DNA from: Nostoc favosum CHAB5714
Lineage (GTDB): Bacteria; Cyanobacteriota; Cyanobacteriia; Cyanobacteriales; Nostocaceae
Assembly (NCBI RefSeq): GCF_020829495.1
Contig: NZ_JAIVFQ010000020.1
Span: 1 to 64,000, forward strand
Length of the DNA stretch: 64,000 bases
Reading direction: 5' to 3'
Part shown: positions 55,238-64,000 of the stretch, piece by piece
Position numbering within the stretch: the stretch's first letter is position 1
How the letters are laid out: each line of letters begins with the position of its first letter
Notes under the pieces: generated by a model
The model's database searches: none
The model's input: only the letters and a program-made list of their open reading frames with translations
What the model was told of the DNA's origin: nothing
Program-made: the position numbers and the translations under genes

Positions 55238-58200
55238 TTAAAGACCGTTGCCAATTAAAATGAATGGTGCCCAGTAGTAAGGATGTGAGTAGCCGCTTTG
55301 AGGCTTTTCATTTCTTGAGGACGTGCCGATATTCACTTCAATACCACGTCCTTCGGGGTTTGTGCTGGAGTTATTCCCGTTTAGTAAGCTCAGTTGCGCT
55401 TGACGTAATGCTTCAGATTTCGTCATTTTCTCAGTGGCGAGGTTTTTGTAAAATAGTTGCATTAGTTGAGATGTGCTTGGGTCATCAACTTTCCACAGAG
55501 ATGCCATTACTGCTTTAGCTTTACCGTTTAGGAAATAAGAACTAATACCTTGAATTTCTATACCATTTTGATCTGAACCACCAAGTGCTGTTTCGCAAGC
55601 AGACAACACCACAAGATGAACCCCACCTAGATTTCGTAAAAATTGAATTTTTTCAATTGAGTATTTGTCGCCCGTTCCTAGAAGAATGTAAGATTGTGTA
55701 GGATCTTTCGGTTTGAAAAGAGCGTGGGTGGCGATATGTAAAATGTTACGTCCCTTGAGGTTATTTTCTAGTGTATCGATATTAAAATCTTTATCGATAA
55801 ACTTATCTCCAGGGTATATTCCTTTCGTGTCGTTGGGTTTTGATTTGATAATGGAGTCTAACTCTATGAGTACATTTTTTAGAGCAGGAAATATGCCATC
55901 CGATGTTGTGGCTTCTTTTGATAAACCTAAACCTAAAATCTGTGTTTTTTTTACTTCTGAAGGTAGTTTATCTTCAAAATTTGTTAAACCCACATTCAGA
56001 ATAGATGTGACAGTATAATTTTCAATTAAATACTTATTACCATCAAACAATGCTCCCATTGGAATATAATTAATAGCAAGGTCTGGCACAAAGACTAAAT
56101 GTTTGGTTTTGGGTAAAATAGCTAAACCTCTATTCGCATATTCAATTATTTTTTCTGGCTGGTCTTTACCAAAATAGCTGTAGGCAAGAATGAATAAGCT
56201 TACGCCTTCAAACTGAGGATTTTGTATTTTCTGTGCTAAAGCAAGTGCTTGTTGTAAATATTCAATACTTTTTTGCTCATCTCCTAAAGTTTTGTAGAAT
56301 GCTCCAATTTCAATAAGAGTTGTCCACTCAGAACCAAAGTCGCTATTTTGTTTAGCAATTAACAATGCATTCTGAAATAATTCTAGAGTTTTCTTATAAT
56401 TGCCTTGATTAGCATAAACCTGCCTTTGAATATTTAAAGCATCTATTTTTAGATTTGAATTTTTCGTTTTCTCTGCAATTACCAATATTTGCTGTGCAGA
56501 GTCTAAAGCTTGCTGATAATCTCCCTTTTCAGTATAGATAGCACTGATTTGTTTTAATGCCTGTGCTTCCAAATCAGAATTATTAATGTCCCTTGCTATT
56601 GTCAAAGCTTGCTGAGTAAATTCGATTGCTTTTTGGAAATCTTGGCTACTATTGTATACATCGCCCAAACGAATCAATGCCTCAGCTTCCAGTTTAGGAT
56701 TTTTTAGACTTCTTACCAAATTGAAACGTTTTTGAGCAAATTCTAGAGCTTTATCATATTCCCCAAGATTAGTGTAAATTAAACTCAAAAGTCCTAAAGC
56801 ATCTGGCTTGCTCTGCAAAGCATACTTTTGAAGATTTTCAGGTATTTTCTGAATATCAATTTCTTCTGATTTTGTTAAAGCTTGCTGTGATAATTGAATA
56901 CCTTGTTCATAATCTCCCAAAACATTATATGTAGAAGCAAGCCCTAATAAAGCTCGTACTTCAAAAAAAGGGTTTTTAAGTATGCGAGCAATTTCCAACT
57001 CTCTCTGACCTAATTCAATTGCCTTAGCGTTGTACCCCTGAGCAATGTAAACTCCACCAAGATAAGATAAAGCATATTTCTCTGCTTCTAAATTTTCAGA
57101 CTGTCGTGCTATTGTTAAAGCTTGTTGAAGGAATTTCTCTGCTTTTTCTAATTCCTTTAATTGGAGATGATAATTACCTATGAGCGAGTAGGATTGACTT
57201 TGGATTTTTAATATTTCTTTTTCTGCTGTGGAATTCTTTAGCTCTCTTGCAATTTTTAAAGTTTCTGATACTAAATTAAGAGCTTGATTACATTGACTCA
57301 TTACACGAGAATAATCTTTTTGAAGAGTGGCCTCACTAGCGTTGAAAAAGTACAAACTTATGATTTGGATGAGAATATCTAGTTGTCCGGGGCGATTATT
57401 AAGTGGTTGTCGTTCAAGGGCTAATGCTTGTTGATAAAATTCAATAGCCTGCTCAAATTGTTTTCGATTTAAATACACCCCTGCAATTTGGCTAAGAATC
57501 TTAGCTTCTAGGAATTTATCCTTGACTTCTCTGGCGATAGGTAATGATAGCTCTAAAGGTGCGATCGCCTGTTCAAATTTACCTTGCAAACTATAGAATA
57601 TTCCTATGAGTGAAATAATTTTAGCTTCCTGCAATTTATTTTTCAATTCCCGCGCTAAGGGTAACGCCTGTTGATAAGCTTCTAAAGCACGCTCATAGTT
57701 GTTTACTTTGTTATAACTATTTCCTAAAGATACTAAAATCTCAGATTCAAGAGATTTATCTTTTACCTCACTAGCTATAGGTAATGCTTGTTGATAAAGC
57801 TCAATCGCCTTATCATATTTCTCTTGCTTAAAGTAAGTATCTCCTAAAGTAGTAAGAATACTAGCTTCAAAAGAACGAATTCCTGCTTCTTTAATGAGCG
57901 GTAATGATTGCTGAAAAAATTTCAATGCATTGTCATATTCTTTTTTGTTAAAATAAACATATCCTATTTGCTGTAAACTCCTACCTTCCCAAGCACGGTT
58001 TCCGACTTGACGATTTACAGCTAAAGCTTTATTCAACCAATCTAAACCATTGGTATTATCATCTATATTGTTGTAAGCTGCTGCTATCCTAAATAGAGTA
58101 AATCCCTCTTGAAATTTATCACCTAATTCTTGATGCATTGCGAGTGCTTGTAGTAAAAGTTTCAAGCCTTTATCTTGTTGTTTTAAGAAAATATAGGTAA

Positions 58201-58723
58201 ACCCCATTCGACTGAGAGTAACAGCTTCCCCAGCTTTATCTTTTACCTCACGGCGAATTTCTAAAGCTTGCTGTAAAGTTTTTAAGGCCTCCTCTTCTTT
58301 AAATAAAGCAAGGTAAGCCCCACCAAGATTATCTAGGGTTTCTCCTTCTCCAGCGCGGTCTTTAATTTCTCGACGAATTTTCAATGCTTGCTGTAAAACT
58401 TCTAATGCTTTTTCCTGTTGAACCAACCCATTGTAAACCTGTCCTATATTATTAAGGGTTTGACCAATTCCCGCTTTATCCCCCAGTTTTCGCCGAATCT
58501 CCAACACCCGTTGATAAGTCTGCAATGCTTTGGGATATTCTCCACGACGAAACTGCTGTACCCCTTCCTGAAACAACTTATCGCCTTCTGCTTTGCTATC
58601 TGAACTTGTTGCAGTTTGTGCCAAAGTATGTTTGACTATTACATCGCTGGCTACGAACCCAACACCACAAGTCAGTGACAACACTAAAGTAACTAGGGCG
58701 AAACTCTTCAAACGGTTAGACAT
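55238..58723 (-). CDS. TPR-CHAT protein (1,161 residues)
   Basis: The N-terminal signal-type segment (FALVTLVLSLTCGVGFVASD) is followed by about nineteen TPR units (YPKALQTYQRVLEIRRKLGD, KAGIGQTLNNIGQVY and onward). The C-terminal CHAT domain has LHIATHALF (H1000) and VLSACETALGG (C1043), then SSYFLNGKAKAVMASLWKVD. The phrase HLVFVPDLAINYIPMGALFD precedes CHAT. The export signal would put the protease outside the cytoplasm. The gene is followed by the CHASE2-CHAT gene and preceded by copy F of the regulatory element, so it probably heads an operon that includes the CHASE2-CHAT gene. Confidence 0.88.
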   Translation of the reverse strand: MSNRLKSFALVTLVLSLTCGVGFVASDVIVKHTLAQTATSSDSKAEGDKLFQEGVQQFRRGEYPKALQTYQRVLEIRRKLGDKAGIGQTLNNIGQVYNGLVQQEKALEVLQQALKIRREIKDRAGEGETLDNLGGAYLALFKEEEALKTLQQALEIRREVKDKAGEAVTLSRMGFTYIFLKQQDKGLKLLLQALAMHQELGDKFQEGFTLFRIAAAYNNIDDNTNGLDWLNKALAVNRQVGNRAWEGRSLQQIGYVYFNKKEYDNALKFFQQSLPLIKEAGIRSFEASILTTLGDTYFKQEKYDKAIELYQQALPIASEVKDKSLESEILVSLGNSYNKVNNYERALEAYQQALPLARELKNKLQEAKIISLIGIFYSLQGKFEQAIAPLELSLPIAREVKDKFLEAKILSQIAGVYLNRKQFEQAIEFYQQALALERQPLNNRPGQLDILIQIISLYFFNASEATLQKDYSRVMSQCNQALNLVSETLKIARELKNSTAEKEILKIQSQSYSLIGNYHLQLKELEKAEKFLQQALTIARQSENLEAEKYALSYLGGVYIAQGYNAKAIELGQRELEIARILKNPFFEVRALLGLASTYNVLGDYEQGIQLSQQALTKSEEIDIQKIPENLQKYALQSKPDALGLLSLIYTNLGEYDKALEFAQKRFNLVRSLKNPKLEAEALIRLGDVYNSSQDFQKAIEFTQQALTIARDINNSDLEAQALKQISAIYTEKGDYQQALDSAQQILVIAEKTKNSNLKIDALNIQRQVYANQGNYKKTLELFQNALLIAKQNSDFGSEWTTLIEIGAFYKTLGDEQKSIEYLQQALALAQKIQNPQFEGVSLFILAYSYFGKDQPEKIIEYANRGLAILPKTKHLVFVPDLAINYIPMGALFDGNKYLIENYTVTSILNVGLTNFEDKLPSEVKKTQILGLGLSKEATTSDGIFPALKNVLIELDSIIKSKPNDTKGIYPGDKFIDKDFNIDTLENNLKGRNILHIATHALFKPKDPTQSYILLGTGDKYSIEKIQFLRNLGGVHLVVLSACETALGGSDQNGIEIQGISSYFLNGKAKAVMASLWKVDDPSTSQLMQLFYKNLATEKMTKSEALRQAQLSLLNGNNSSTNPEGRGIEVNIGTSSRNEKPQSGYSHPYYWAPFILIGNGL

Positions 58724-59259
58724 TGGTTATTCCTCTTATATAACTACAAAAGATTGTTTGCTCAATCTCTTATATTTCTGAGGACAAACCAGGTTATGCC
58801 AAAATTTAAAAATGACCTCAGCATAATTACGATACCTTGATGTGGTAGACCGTATTAATACTGGCGATCGCTAGCTAATTAAAGATATTGTGAAGAAAAT
58901 GCCAAAGAGTACCGGAAATTCGCAACAAATACCCTATTGTTGCAATTATCTCGTGAGGAGTTATTGACATACTTTGCTGGTTAGTACTATAAAAGCGATC
59001 GCCTCCATACCGATACACACACGTTCTGCTGGTGGATAATCTCGTATCGCACCCAGTACTTAGTACAGGTAAATGCAAAAAGGGGTTGGAAATGAAAATT
59101 GCGATGCCTCTGGCGAGCGAAGCGATCGCACTGGACGCTACTCAGTCCAAAAGTAAATTTCGTACCTCATTTATCGTGAGATGTACTCAGCTACAACTAG
59201 CTAAGGCTTCAAAACCAAACTTCTGAATCTGAATCTAAAAATAAGCACTACAAACCTAC
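58724..59259. other. Intergenic region with copy F of the element
   Basis: Apart from copy F of the bipartite element (58770-58805), there are HIP1 cores at about 58865 and 58996 and a repeat-like GC-rich stretch at 59100-59150. No gene is supported on either strand. Confidence 0.4.
58770..58805 (-). promoter_or_regulatory. Bipartite element, copy F (upstream of TPR-CHAT/CHASE2-CHAT)
   Basis: On the minus strand: TTTTGGCATAACCT, eleven bases, AGAAATATAAG. One change in the first half-site and one extra spacer base. It lies 45-80 bases before the start of the TPR-CHAT gene at 58723. Confidence 0.65.
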
Positions 59260-60639
59260 CTACCTCCCCAAATCAAATGCAAACGGTGGTAAAGTCACCT
59301 CAACGTCATCCATCAAACTTACACTTACCAAAAACTTCTCATCCCAATTGCCAACCACACGGGTAAATATGTAAGAATCTTCACTTTCCGCATTTAATCC
59401 CCGTTCGTCCAAAATACCTGTTTGGTCGCTGACACGAAATTTGATATTAGACGGTAAACTACTTAAAGCAGGTGCGCCTAAAATTAGTAACAAACTCCAT
59501 TCAGGCTTTCCAGATTCCGATACCAAATGCCAAGTCACAGCATACATTCGCAGAGGTATCCCAGCTAACAGAAAATCTTGATACGCACCCCGCGCTTGTA
59601 CTGGAATTTCTAAACCCCTCTGTCGTAGTTGGGTGACTATAACTTCAAATTCTTCCTCTGGACTACGTATTGGTCGCATTTCGGAAGCATCCGCAAAACT
59701 TGGTAACAACACCCAAGAAAGAGAGAGTGCTAAATCATCCAACTCGTCCCACAACCAACGTCCAGCATTTAAAGCAGGTTGCGTAATTAATTTAATTAAA
59801 TCTTGTAGAGACGCAAAATAACCTGGCGATTCTGGCTTTGCGCTACCCATCTCTACATTCTCTGTAGCTGTATTTTGTTTCTGTAATGTGTAAAGCCAAT
59901 TCAGCAACTCCGGATTAGTAAAAACAGCAGAAGCTTGTTCCCAAGTTAAAACTTCAGATAATTCCCTTCTCGGTGATTGTAACTGAGGTAATAATTCAAC
60001 CAATTGATTTTGTATATTTGCTAAAATCGCACTGCGATTTGTGGGAATTGCAGGTAAAGATATTGCTGACGGTTCCAAACATCGCAGGTATAGCAATAAA
60101 CGGTCTGGATTCTCATCAAAACAGGATATAGGTAGTTGATAATTCCAATCAGACTGTAAAGACGTTATCTCTCGCAATTCCTGATAAGGTAAAAAAGCAT
60201 AAACATTCGCTGCTTCTTGTTCTTCCAACACCTCTACTAAAACATAAAAGTGAGGAATAAACTCTGGTAAATCGACAACAACTCTTGGTAAACTCACTAT
60301 TTCATCACTCAGGCTACCAGTAGCAATTAAACAGACTTTAAATTCCCCAACTTGTAAATTAGCGACGCTGTTAATAAAATTTGCCAAAGCTGGTTGTAAA
60401 ATCGTACATTTTTCTCGATTAATAGTTAGCCCTTCTGCTCTTTCTTCTAGCCATTGCTCAAAAGCTGATAAAGCTAAACAATTAAGATAGGCTTGCCATT
60501 GCTTGGATTCATCAAAGATTTGATTGCTGATTTCTGCGGCTTGGTCAATATCATCAGGTGAGAGAATAACTGCTGAAGTTGGTAAAGCATCAAAATCAAG
60601 GTAAGACATGGGGGAAATATTACTCAATAAATTTGTCAT
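59260..60639 (-). CDS. DUF1822-family protein
   Basis: A 459-residue protein of the cyanobacterial DUF1822 type. The pattern AAEISNQIFDESKQWQAYLN, CLALSAFEQWLEERAEG near the start, and FIPHFYVLVEVLEEQEAANV, YAFLPYQELRE further on, are typical. It starts 9 bases after the sigma-like gene. The family is often encoded with CHAT, CHASE2 and sigma-like genes in cyanobacteria. No enzymatic motif is visible. It may be a regulatory partner of the neighbouring sigma-like protein or a scaffold. No membrane segment is visible. Confidence 0.75.
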   Translation of the reverse strand: MTNLLSNISPMSYLDFDALPTSAVILSPDDIDQAAEISNQIFDESKQWQAYLNCLALSAFEQWLEERAEGLTINREKCTILQPALANFINSVANLQVGEFKVCLIATGSLSDEIVSLPRVVVDLPEFIPHFYVLVEVLEEQEAANVYAFLPYQELREITSLQSDWNYQLPISCFDENPDRLLLYLRCLEPSAISLPAIPTNRSAILANIQNQLVELLPQLQSPRRELSEVLTWEQASAVFTNPELLNWLYTLQKQNTATENVEMGSAKPESPGYFASLQDLIKLITQPALNAGRWLWDELDDLALSLSWVLLPSFADASEMRPIRSPEEEFEVIVTQLRQRGLEIPVQARGAYQDFLLAGIPLRMYAVTWHLVSESGKPEWSLLLILGAPALSSLPSNIKFRVSDQTGILDERGLNAESEDSYIFTRVVGNWDEKFLVSVSLMDDVEVTLPPFAFDLGR

Positions 60640-60648
60640 AATTTGGTT

Positions 60649-62052
60649 TTAATTTGTTTTTCTAGTTTGGAGATATTCACATAAACGTTCCGCGAACATA
60701 TCAGATTTTAAATGATCTTTCATCGTTCTTGATTGACTTTCGGAATTTTCCATCATCCGGATAATTTCTTCTAAAAGTACAACCGTCAATTGCTCATCTA
60801 GGTTTTTCAAAGCTTGAATATCAGCATATTCTTTAGCTTTTTCTTTCACAGAATCCTTTAAAATTACCAACATTTCCTGTTGCACATCAGTCCGCAGGTC
60901 TTTTAATTTTAATAACTTCGTTACCGCATCTTGCGCTCTCATACCCAGGAATTCAGCAATTTCTTTCATAGCTAATTTTTGACATTGAGATAGTTCGAGA
61001 GCAGTTAAAAACATCTGTGCTTTATCGCCCTTTTTACGTGATAATTGTCTGATTCTCGATTCTGTAACTTTAGCTAAAGCTTGCTGCAAGCAAATCTGAA
61101 ATTGATGGCGATAAAACCGCAAAAATTCGGCTAGTTCGTCGCTTTCTTCTAAAAGTTTATTAGTATCAGCAGGAATTTCCTCTATTAAAGAATTAGACTT
61201 GACTCCATGCACAGCGTCTAGAGACTTTGCTGGAAAAGAACCACCCCGGACATGAATTCGGTATTCACGCAATTGAGTAGCCAATTTTTTCAGCATTTTT
61301 ATCACAGTTACATCGTCAAATAAACGACCTGTATCAGTTTTGACAAGTTGGGCAATATCTTGTAATTGTTGCGTAGTAGGTTCAGTACATTTACTCCTAA
61401 CTCTTCTTCTAATTTGTTGCAGTCTTTGAAGGCGGTAAACAGCATGGTAACTTCGTAAAAGACATTGGGCTTCTTGAATTGCTGAATCACTAAAAAGGTG
61501 AAACTCTTTCAGGATTCGCTCTAATTGTTTCGGTTGAGTATCATTCAAAATTGCCCAATCACTAATTAAATAAACACCGCATTCCAACAAAAATCTATTC
61601 AATTCAGGATGTTGTTTTACCTTCATCATCGCCCAAGTGGCCAGACTACTTTGCTGCGAATCGAAACTCTGGAGAATTTGCCGAGAGAAACATTCATAGG
61701 AACCTGCTGGGGATAATTTACCATCATCATCCAGGACATAAGGGAACAAATCGCTGCAAGTAAAATTATGGTCTTGACCAAAATTCCTTTCTAATTGCAT
61801 ACACCCTTGCTCTAGAATCCAAGATAGAAAGCAAAGCAAACAACGTTCTGTCAGCAAAACGATATCATCAGAACTGTGACGATACAAATGTAGCAATTGA
61901 CGCTGGATGTCCCCATCTGGTACATCATCATCTTCTGCTAACCGATCAAACACTTGTGCGTAAAATGACTTAGCAGCAGGTATTTCTTGAATTTTCCGGT
62001 TCCCTCCCGCATCAATCCTTACCAATGTCCAATATCTTGAAGCATCGCCCAT
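60649..62052 (-). CDS. Sigma-70-like regulatory protein
   Basis: A 467-residue protein that I associate with a cyanobacterial family related to sigma-70 factors and found beside DUF1822 and CHAT genes. The region LLTERCLLCFLSWILEQGCM, QLERNFGQDHNFTCSDLFPY matches that family's start. A C-terminal region (ALELSQCQKLAMKEIAEFLG, MRAQDAVTKLLKLKDLRTDV) looks like a region-4-type helix-turn-helix. The classical region 2.4/3 motifs are not clear. The weight of evidence is the family memory plus gene context. If it is a sigma-type factor, it is a candidate reader of the bipartite element found upstream of this island's genes. Confidence 0.5.
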   Translation of the reverse strand: MGDASRYWTLVRIDAGGNRKIQEIPAAKSFYAQVFDRLAEDDDVPDGDIQRQLLHLYRHSSDDIVLLTERCLLCFLSWILEQGCMQLERNFGQDHNFTCSDLFPYVLDDDGKLSPAGSYECFSRQILQSFDSQQSSLATWAMMKVKQHPELNRFLLECGVYLISDWAILNDTQPKQLERILKEFHLFSDSAIQEAQCLLRSYHAVYRLQRLQQIRRRVRSKCTEPTTQQLQDIAQLVKTDTGRLFDDVTVIKMLKKLATQLREYRIHVRGGSFPAKSLDAVHGVKSNSLIEEIPADTNKLLEESDELAEFLRFYRHQFQICLQQALAKVTESRIRQLSRKKGDKAQMFLTALELSQCQKLAMKEIAEFLGMRAQDAVTKLLKLKDLRTDVQQEMLVILKDSVKEKAKEYADIQALKNLDEQLTVVLLEEIIRMMENSESQSRTMKDHLKSDMFAERLCEYLQTRKTN

Positions 62053-62178
62053 AATTATTTTTATTTATTGGTTATTGTTAATTTTCACATTGCTAATGCT
62101 CCTCAACACAAGTCCAGCCATTTTTCGAGATTTCATACTGAGTAACTGATTTAACAGTTATCTTGAGCCTTTACCTTT

Positions 62179-62214
62179 TAGTAGTTCTGAGGAAATTGAC
62201 CTTATGCAATTTTG
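62179..62214 (-). promoter_or_regulatory. Degenerate bipartite element, copy H (upstream of the sigma-like gene)
   Basis: On the minus strand: AAAATTGCATAAGGT, ten bases, AGAACTA. The first half-site keeps TTGCATA and the second keeps AGAA. It lies about 130-160 bases before the sigma-like gene's start at 62052. Confidence 0.4.
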
Positions 62215-62260
62215 CGATTGGACACAGGTTATTTCTGTGCAACCTAACTATGCTCCTGAA

Positions 62261-62297
62261 AAATTGCATATCCTGCAAATCCTGAGAAATACACATA
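62261..62297 (+). promoter_or_regulatory. Bipartite element, copy G (upstream of the subtilisin-like gene)
   Basis: On the plus strand: AAATTGCATATCCT, ten bases, AGAAATACACATAT. It is the only plus-strand copy and lies 31-67 bases before the ATG at 62328, pointing toward it. This fixes the element's orientation relative to genes. Confidence 0.7.
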
Positions 62298-62327
62298 TCT
62301 AGCAAAATTAATCCAACGTTCGCAGTT

Positions 62328-64000
62328 ATGAAACGTTTTCTCTCCAGTCTTATTTTGGCAGGTTGTTTTTTCAGTGCTACCAGTTTTTCTCTGTTCCCTC
62401 AGCAATACCGTGAGTTCGCGCAGGCACAAACATTAGATGAATTATTTTATACATTTTACGGTCAAAAAATTCCGCTCCATTTGCGCCGTGATACCGTAGC
62501 TGTCAGCTTTAAAGCGAATACACGCTCTCGGTCTATCCAACCTTTATACTTGCAGCTGCAACAAGATTTACGACGTGGTGGTAGCGGTAATACTCGCAGC
62601 ATTGGTAGTAATCATCGCTCTGATGTGGATGTTAAACCTTTGGGAGAAAACATCGCCCTGGTTAACTTACCGAATGGCACTCGTGCTTCTCTGAATACAG
62701 TTCAACAGCAGATTCAAAAACAGCCTTACGTACAAGAAATATTACCTATCTTATCCCGTAAATCACAGCCAGCATCTCCAGAAACAAAATCTGAGCCAGT
62801 TATTGTGCTACCCAACGAGATTGTTATTAGTTTTGCAGGTGAGATGTCTGAGAGCCAAAAACAAATTATCCTGCTGCGCCACGATTTAGAAGTACTTCGT
62901 CCCTTGAGATTTAGTAAAAACCGCTACTTAGTGCGTTCTAAGTCACTATCTGGTACTGAAATTTTGAATGTAACTAATCAACTGACTCAAATACCAGGAG
63001 TGCAATCAGCGACACCGAATTTTATTCAAGCCACTTCCGATCATATGTCGCAATTGCTGGCAACAGCAGCAAATTTACCAGAAACTCCTCACGCCACCGA
63101 ACACTTACAAAAGCAGTTGGCACAGTTACCCCAACCAAAAGATACTCCTATTTCTTCTAACTTGTTGCCTTTGCAATGGCATTTAAATAGTACTCCTCGG
63201 CGGGGTCAGCTATTAGCGCGTACTGATATTCGCGCTACGGAAGCCTGGCGCAACAGCAATGGCGGACGCGGGGTTGTCGTGGCGGTAATTGATAGCTTGA
63301 TTCAATGGGATCATCCCGACTTGGTGAAGAAGACATATAAATCTGGCGATCGCCCCGATAAATTACCTGGTGAGGAATATGGCTGGGACTTTTCTAGCCA
63401 AGGTGAAGGTGACGCTGATACACGCTTGAGTTCCCAAGAAATGGCACAGATTCAAGCAGAATTTCAAGATACTTTTAAATTACCATCTGACCAATTATTG
63501 AAGAAATATCAACAACTGTCCGGCATCTTGAAACAGCATTACCCTAAAGCTTCAGACAGTGAAATTGCACATCGCCTTCGTAATCTGATTCGGACTCAAA
63601 TTGGTAGCGAGTTTCACGGTACTTGGGCTGCGGGTGTAATTGCTGCCAACTCGGAAGATAAAGCAGGTATTCTTGGAGTTGCTCCTGATACCCAAATCTT
63701 GCCAGTGCGAGTTTTTGGCTTACGTGGCGCGATTAATACGGCAAGTTTATCAGAAGCAATTGGTTATGCTGCCAGTAGAAATGTTGATGTCATCAATATG
63801 AGTTTGGGTGGTTTACTTCCTGATGAGGGATTAACCGAGCAAATTTTTGATGTGTTGGATGCTCATCGGGATTTGGTAATTGTTGCTTCTGCTGGTAATG
63901 AAAATCTGGATGGAGTCGGATTCCCAGCAGGTATTCCAGGTGTTATATCAGTAGGTGCCACAAATATGACGGGAAATCGCACCTTCTACAGCAGTTACGG
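62328..64000 (+). CDS. Subtilisin-like serine protease (3'-partial)
   Basis: An S8-family protease whose frame is open from the ATG at 62328 to the window end (557 codons), so it is truncated by the edge. The N-terminus is an export signal: MKRFLSSLILAGC fits a lipobox (LAGC, C13), and AQA-QT a few residues on fits signal peptidase I. A pro-region runs to about residue 300. The catalytic domain shows VVVAVIDS (D322), FHGTWAAGVIA (H430; the usual HGTH has W here) and VASAGNEN (oxyanion N524). The serine motif lies beyond the window. Copy G of the bipartite element is 31 bases upstream, placing it in the same regulon as the CHAT/TPR genes. Confidence 0.9.
   Translation, partial: MKRFLSSLILAGCFFSATSFSLFPQQYREFAQAQTLDELFYTFYGQKIPLHLRRDTVAVSFKANTRSRSIQPLYLQLQQDLRRGGSGNTRSIGSNHRSDVDVKPLGENIALVNLPNGTRASLNTVQQQIQKQPYVQEILPILSRKSQPASPETKSEPVIVLPNEIVISFAGEMSESQKQIILLRHDLEVLRPLRFSKNRYLVRSKSLSGTEILNVTNQLTQIPGVQSATPNFIQATSDHMSQLLATAANLPETPHATEHLQKQLAQLPQPKDTPISSNLLPLQWHLNSTPRRGQLLARTDIRATEAWRNSNGGRGVVVAVIDSLIQWDHPDLVKKTYKSGDRPDKLPGEEYGWDFSSQGEGDADTRLSSQEMAQIQAEFQDTFKLPSDQLLKKYQQLSGILKQHYPKASDSEIAHRLRNLIRTQIGSEFHGTWAAGVIAANSEDKAGILGVAPDTQILPVRVFGLRGAINTASLSEAIGYAASRNVDVINMSLGGLLPDEGLTEQIFDVLDAHRDLVIVASAGNENLDGVGFPAGIPGVISVGATNMTGNRTFYSSY

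Noticed and set aside
39868..58723. DNA-level direct repeats in the long TPR genes
   Set aside because: They are explained by the repeated TPR protein units and by paralogy of the CHAT ends, not by mobile or regulatory repeats.

Overview
The window looks like part of a large plasmid, or plasmid-derived accessory island, from a filamentous cyanobacterium of the Nostocales type. Scattered HIP1 palindromes (GCGATCGC), dispersed Nostoc-like repeats and gene families found mainly in cyanobacteria (DUF1822, CHASE2-CHAT, long TPR-CHAT proteins, paired plasmid WH-initiator and DnaB genes) support this. The plasmid reading rests on several partition loci, a replication block and a decayed mobilization block. 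No tRNA, rRNA or CRISPR array was seen.

Layout. 1-7.1 kb is maintenance: an actin-like/RHH pair (parM/parR-like) with a repeat-rich candidate centromere, a broken sigma-70 gene, a parA-parB operon preceded by two 18-bp imperfect palindromes, and a second actin-like ATPase. 7.5-8.8 kb is a divergent AhpD-like/TetR-like pair around a 26-bp perfect palindrome. 9.2-10.2 kb holds a MobC-like protein and a relaxase remnant. 10.7-18.3 kb is a six-gene minus-strand operon encoding a gingipain-like (C25-type) caspase-fold protein, two small unknown proteins, two CHAT proteins and a small two-helix membrane protein. 18.5-18.8 kb is an IS5-type transposase remnant. 19.2-27.0 kb is one gene for a 2,596-residue polyvalent protein. 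Its N-terminal part carries signatures of a two-barrel RNA polymerase (DYDGD motif). Its C-terminal part carries a 2OG-Fe(II) oxygenase, an ASCH/PUA-like domain, a NADAR-like domain and a SLOG-like domain. 27-34 kb holds small plasmid genes: an orphan NarL-type regulator, membrane proteins, an RHH protein, an intact ParA/MinD-like ATPase and a nonsense-interrupted paralogue, a zinc-ribbon protein and an XRE regulator.

34.3-37.3 kb is the likely replication block: a winged-helix initiator-like gene containing six 18-bp tandem repeats plus four inverted elements at exact 20-bp spacing, then a DnaB-type helicase and a repeat-linker DNA-binding candidate. The internal repeats look like origin iterons, an arrangement resembling the lambda O gene.

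37.5-64 kb is a peptidase/TPR island: a Tat-signal metacaspase, two very long TPR-CHAT proteins, CHAT remnants, two exported TPR proteins, a CHASE2-CHAT membrane protein, a third TPR-CHAT protein, a DUF1822 protein, a sigma-70-like protein and a subtilisin-like protease that runs off the window end. Upstream of most transcription units in this island lies the same unrecognised bipartite element, GGCATATCCT, then 10-11 bases, then AGAAATACA, always oriented with the downstream gene. I read it as the shared promoter or operator of a protease/TPR regulon. The sigma-70-like protein is a candidate reader, which is inference. Function calls rest on motifs read by eye; no database search was possible.
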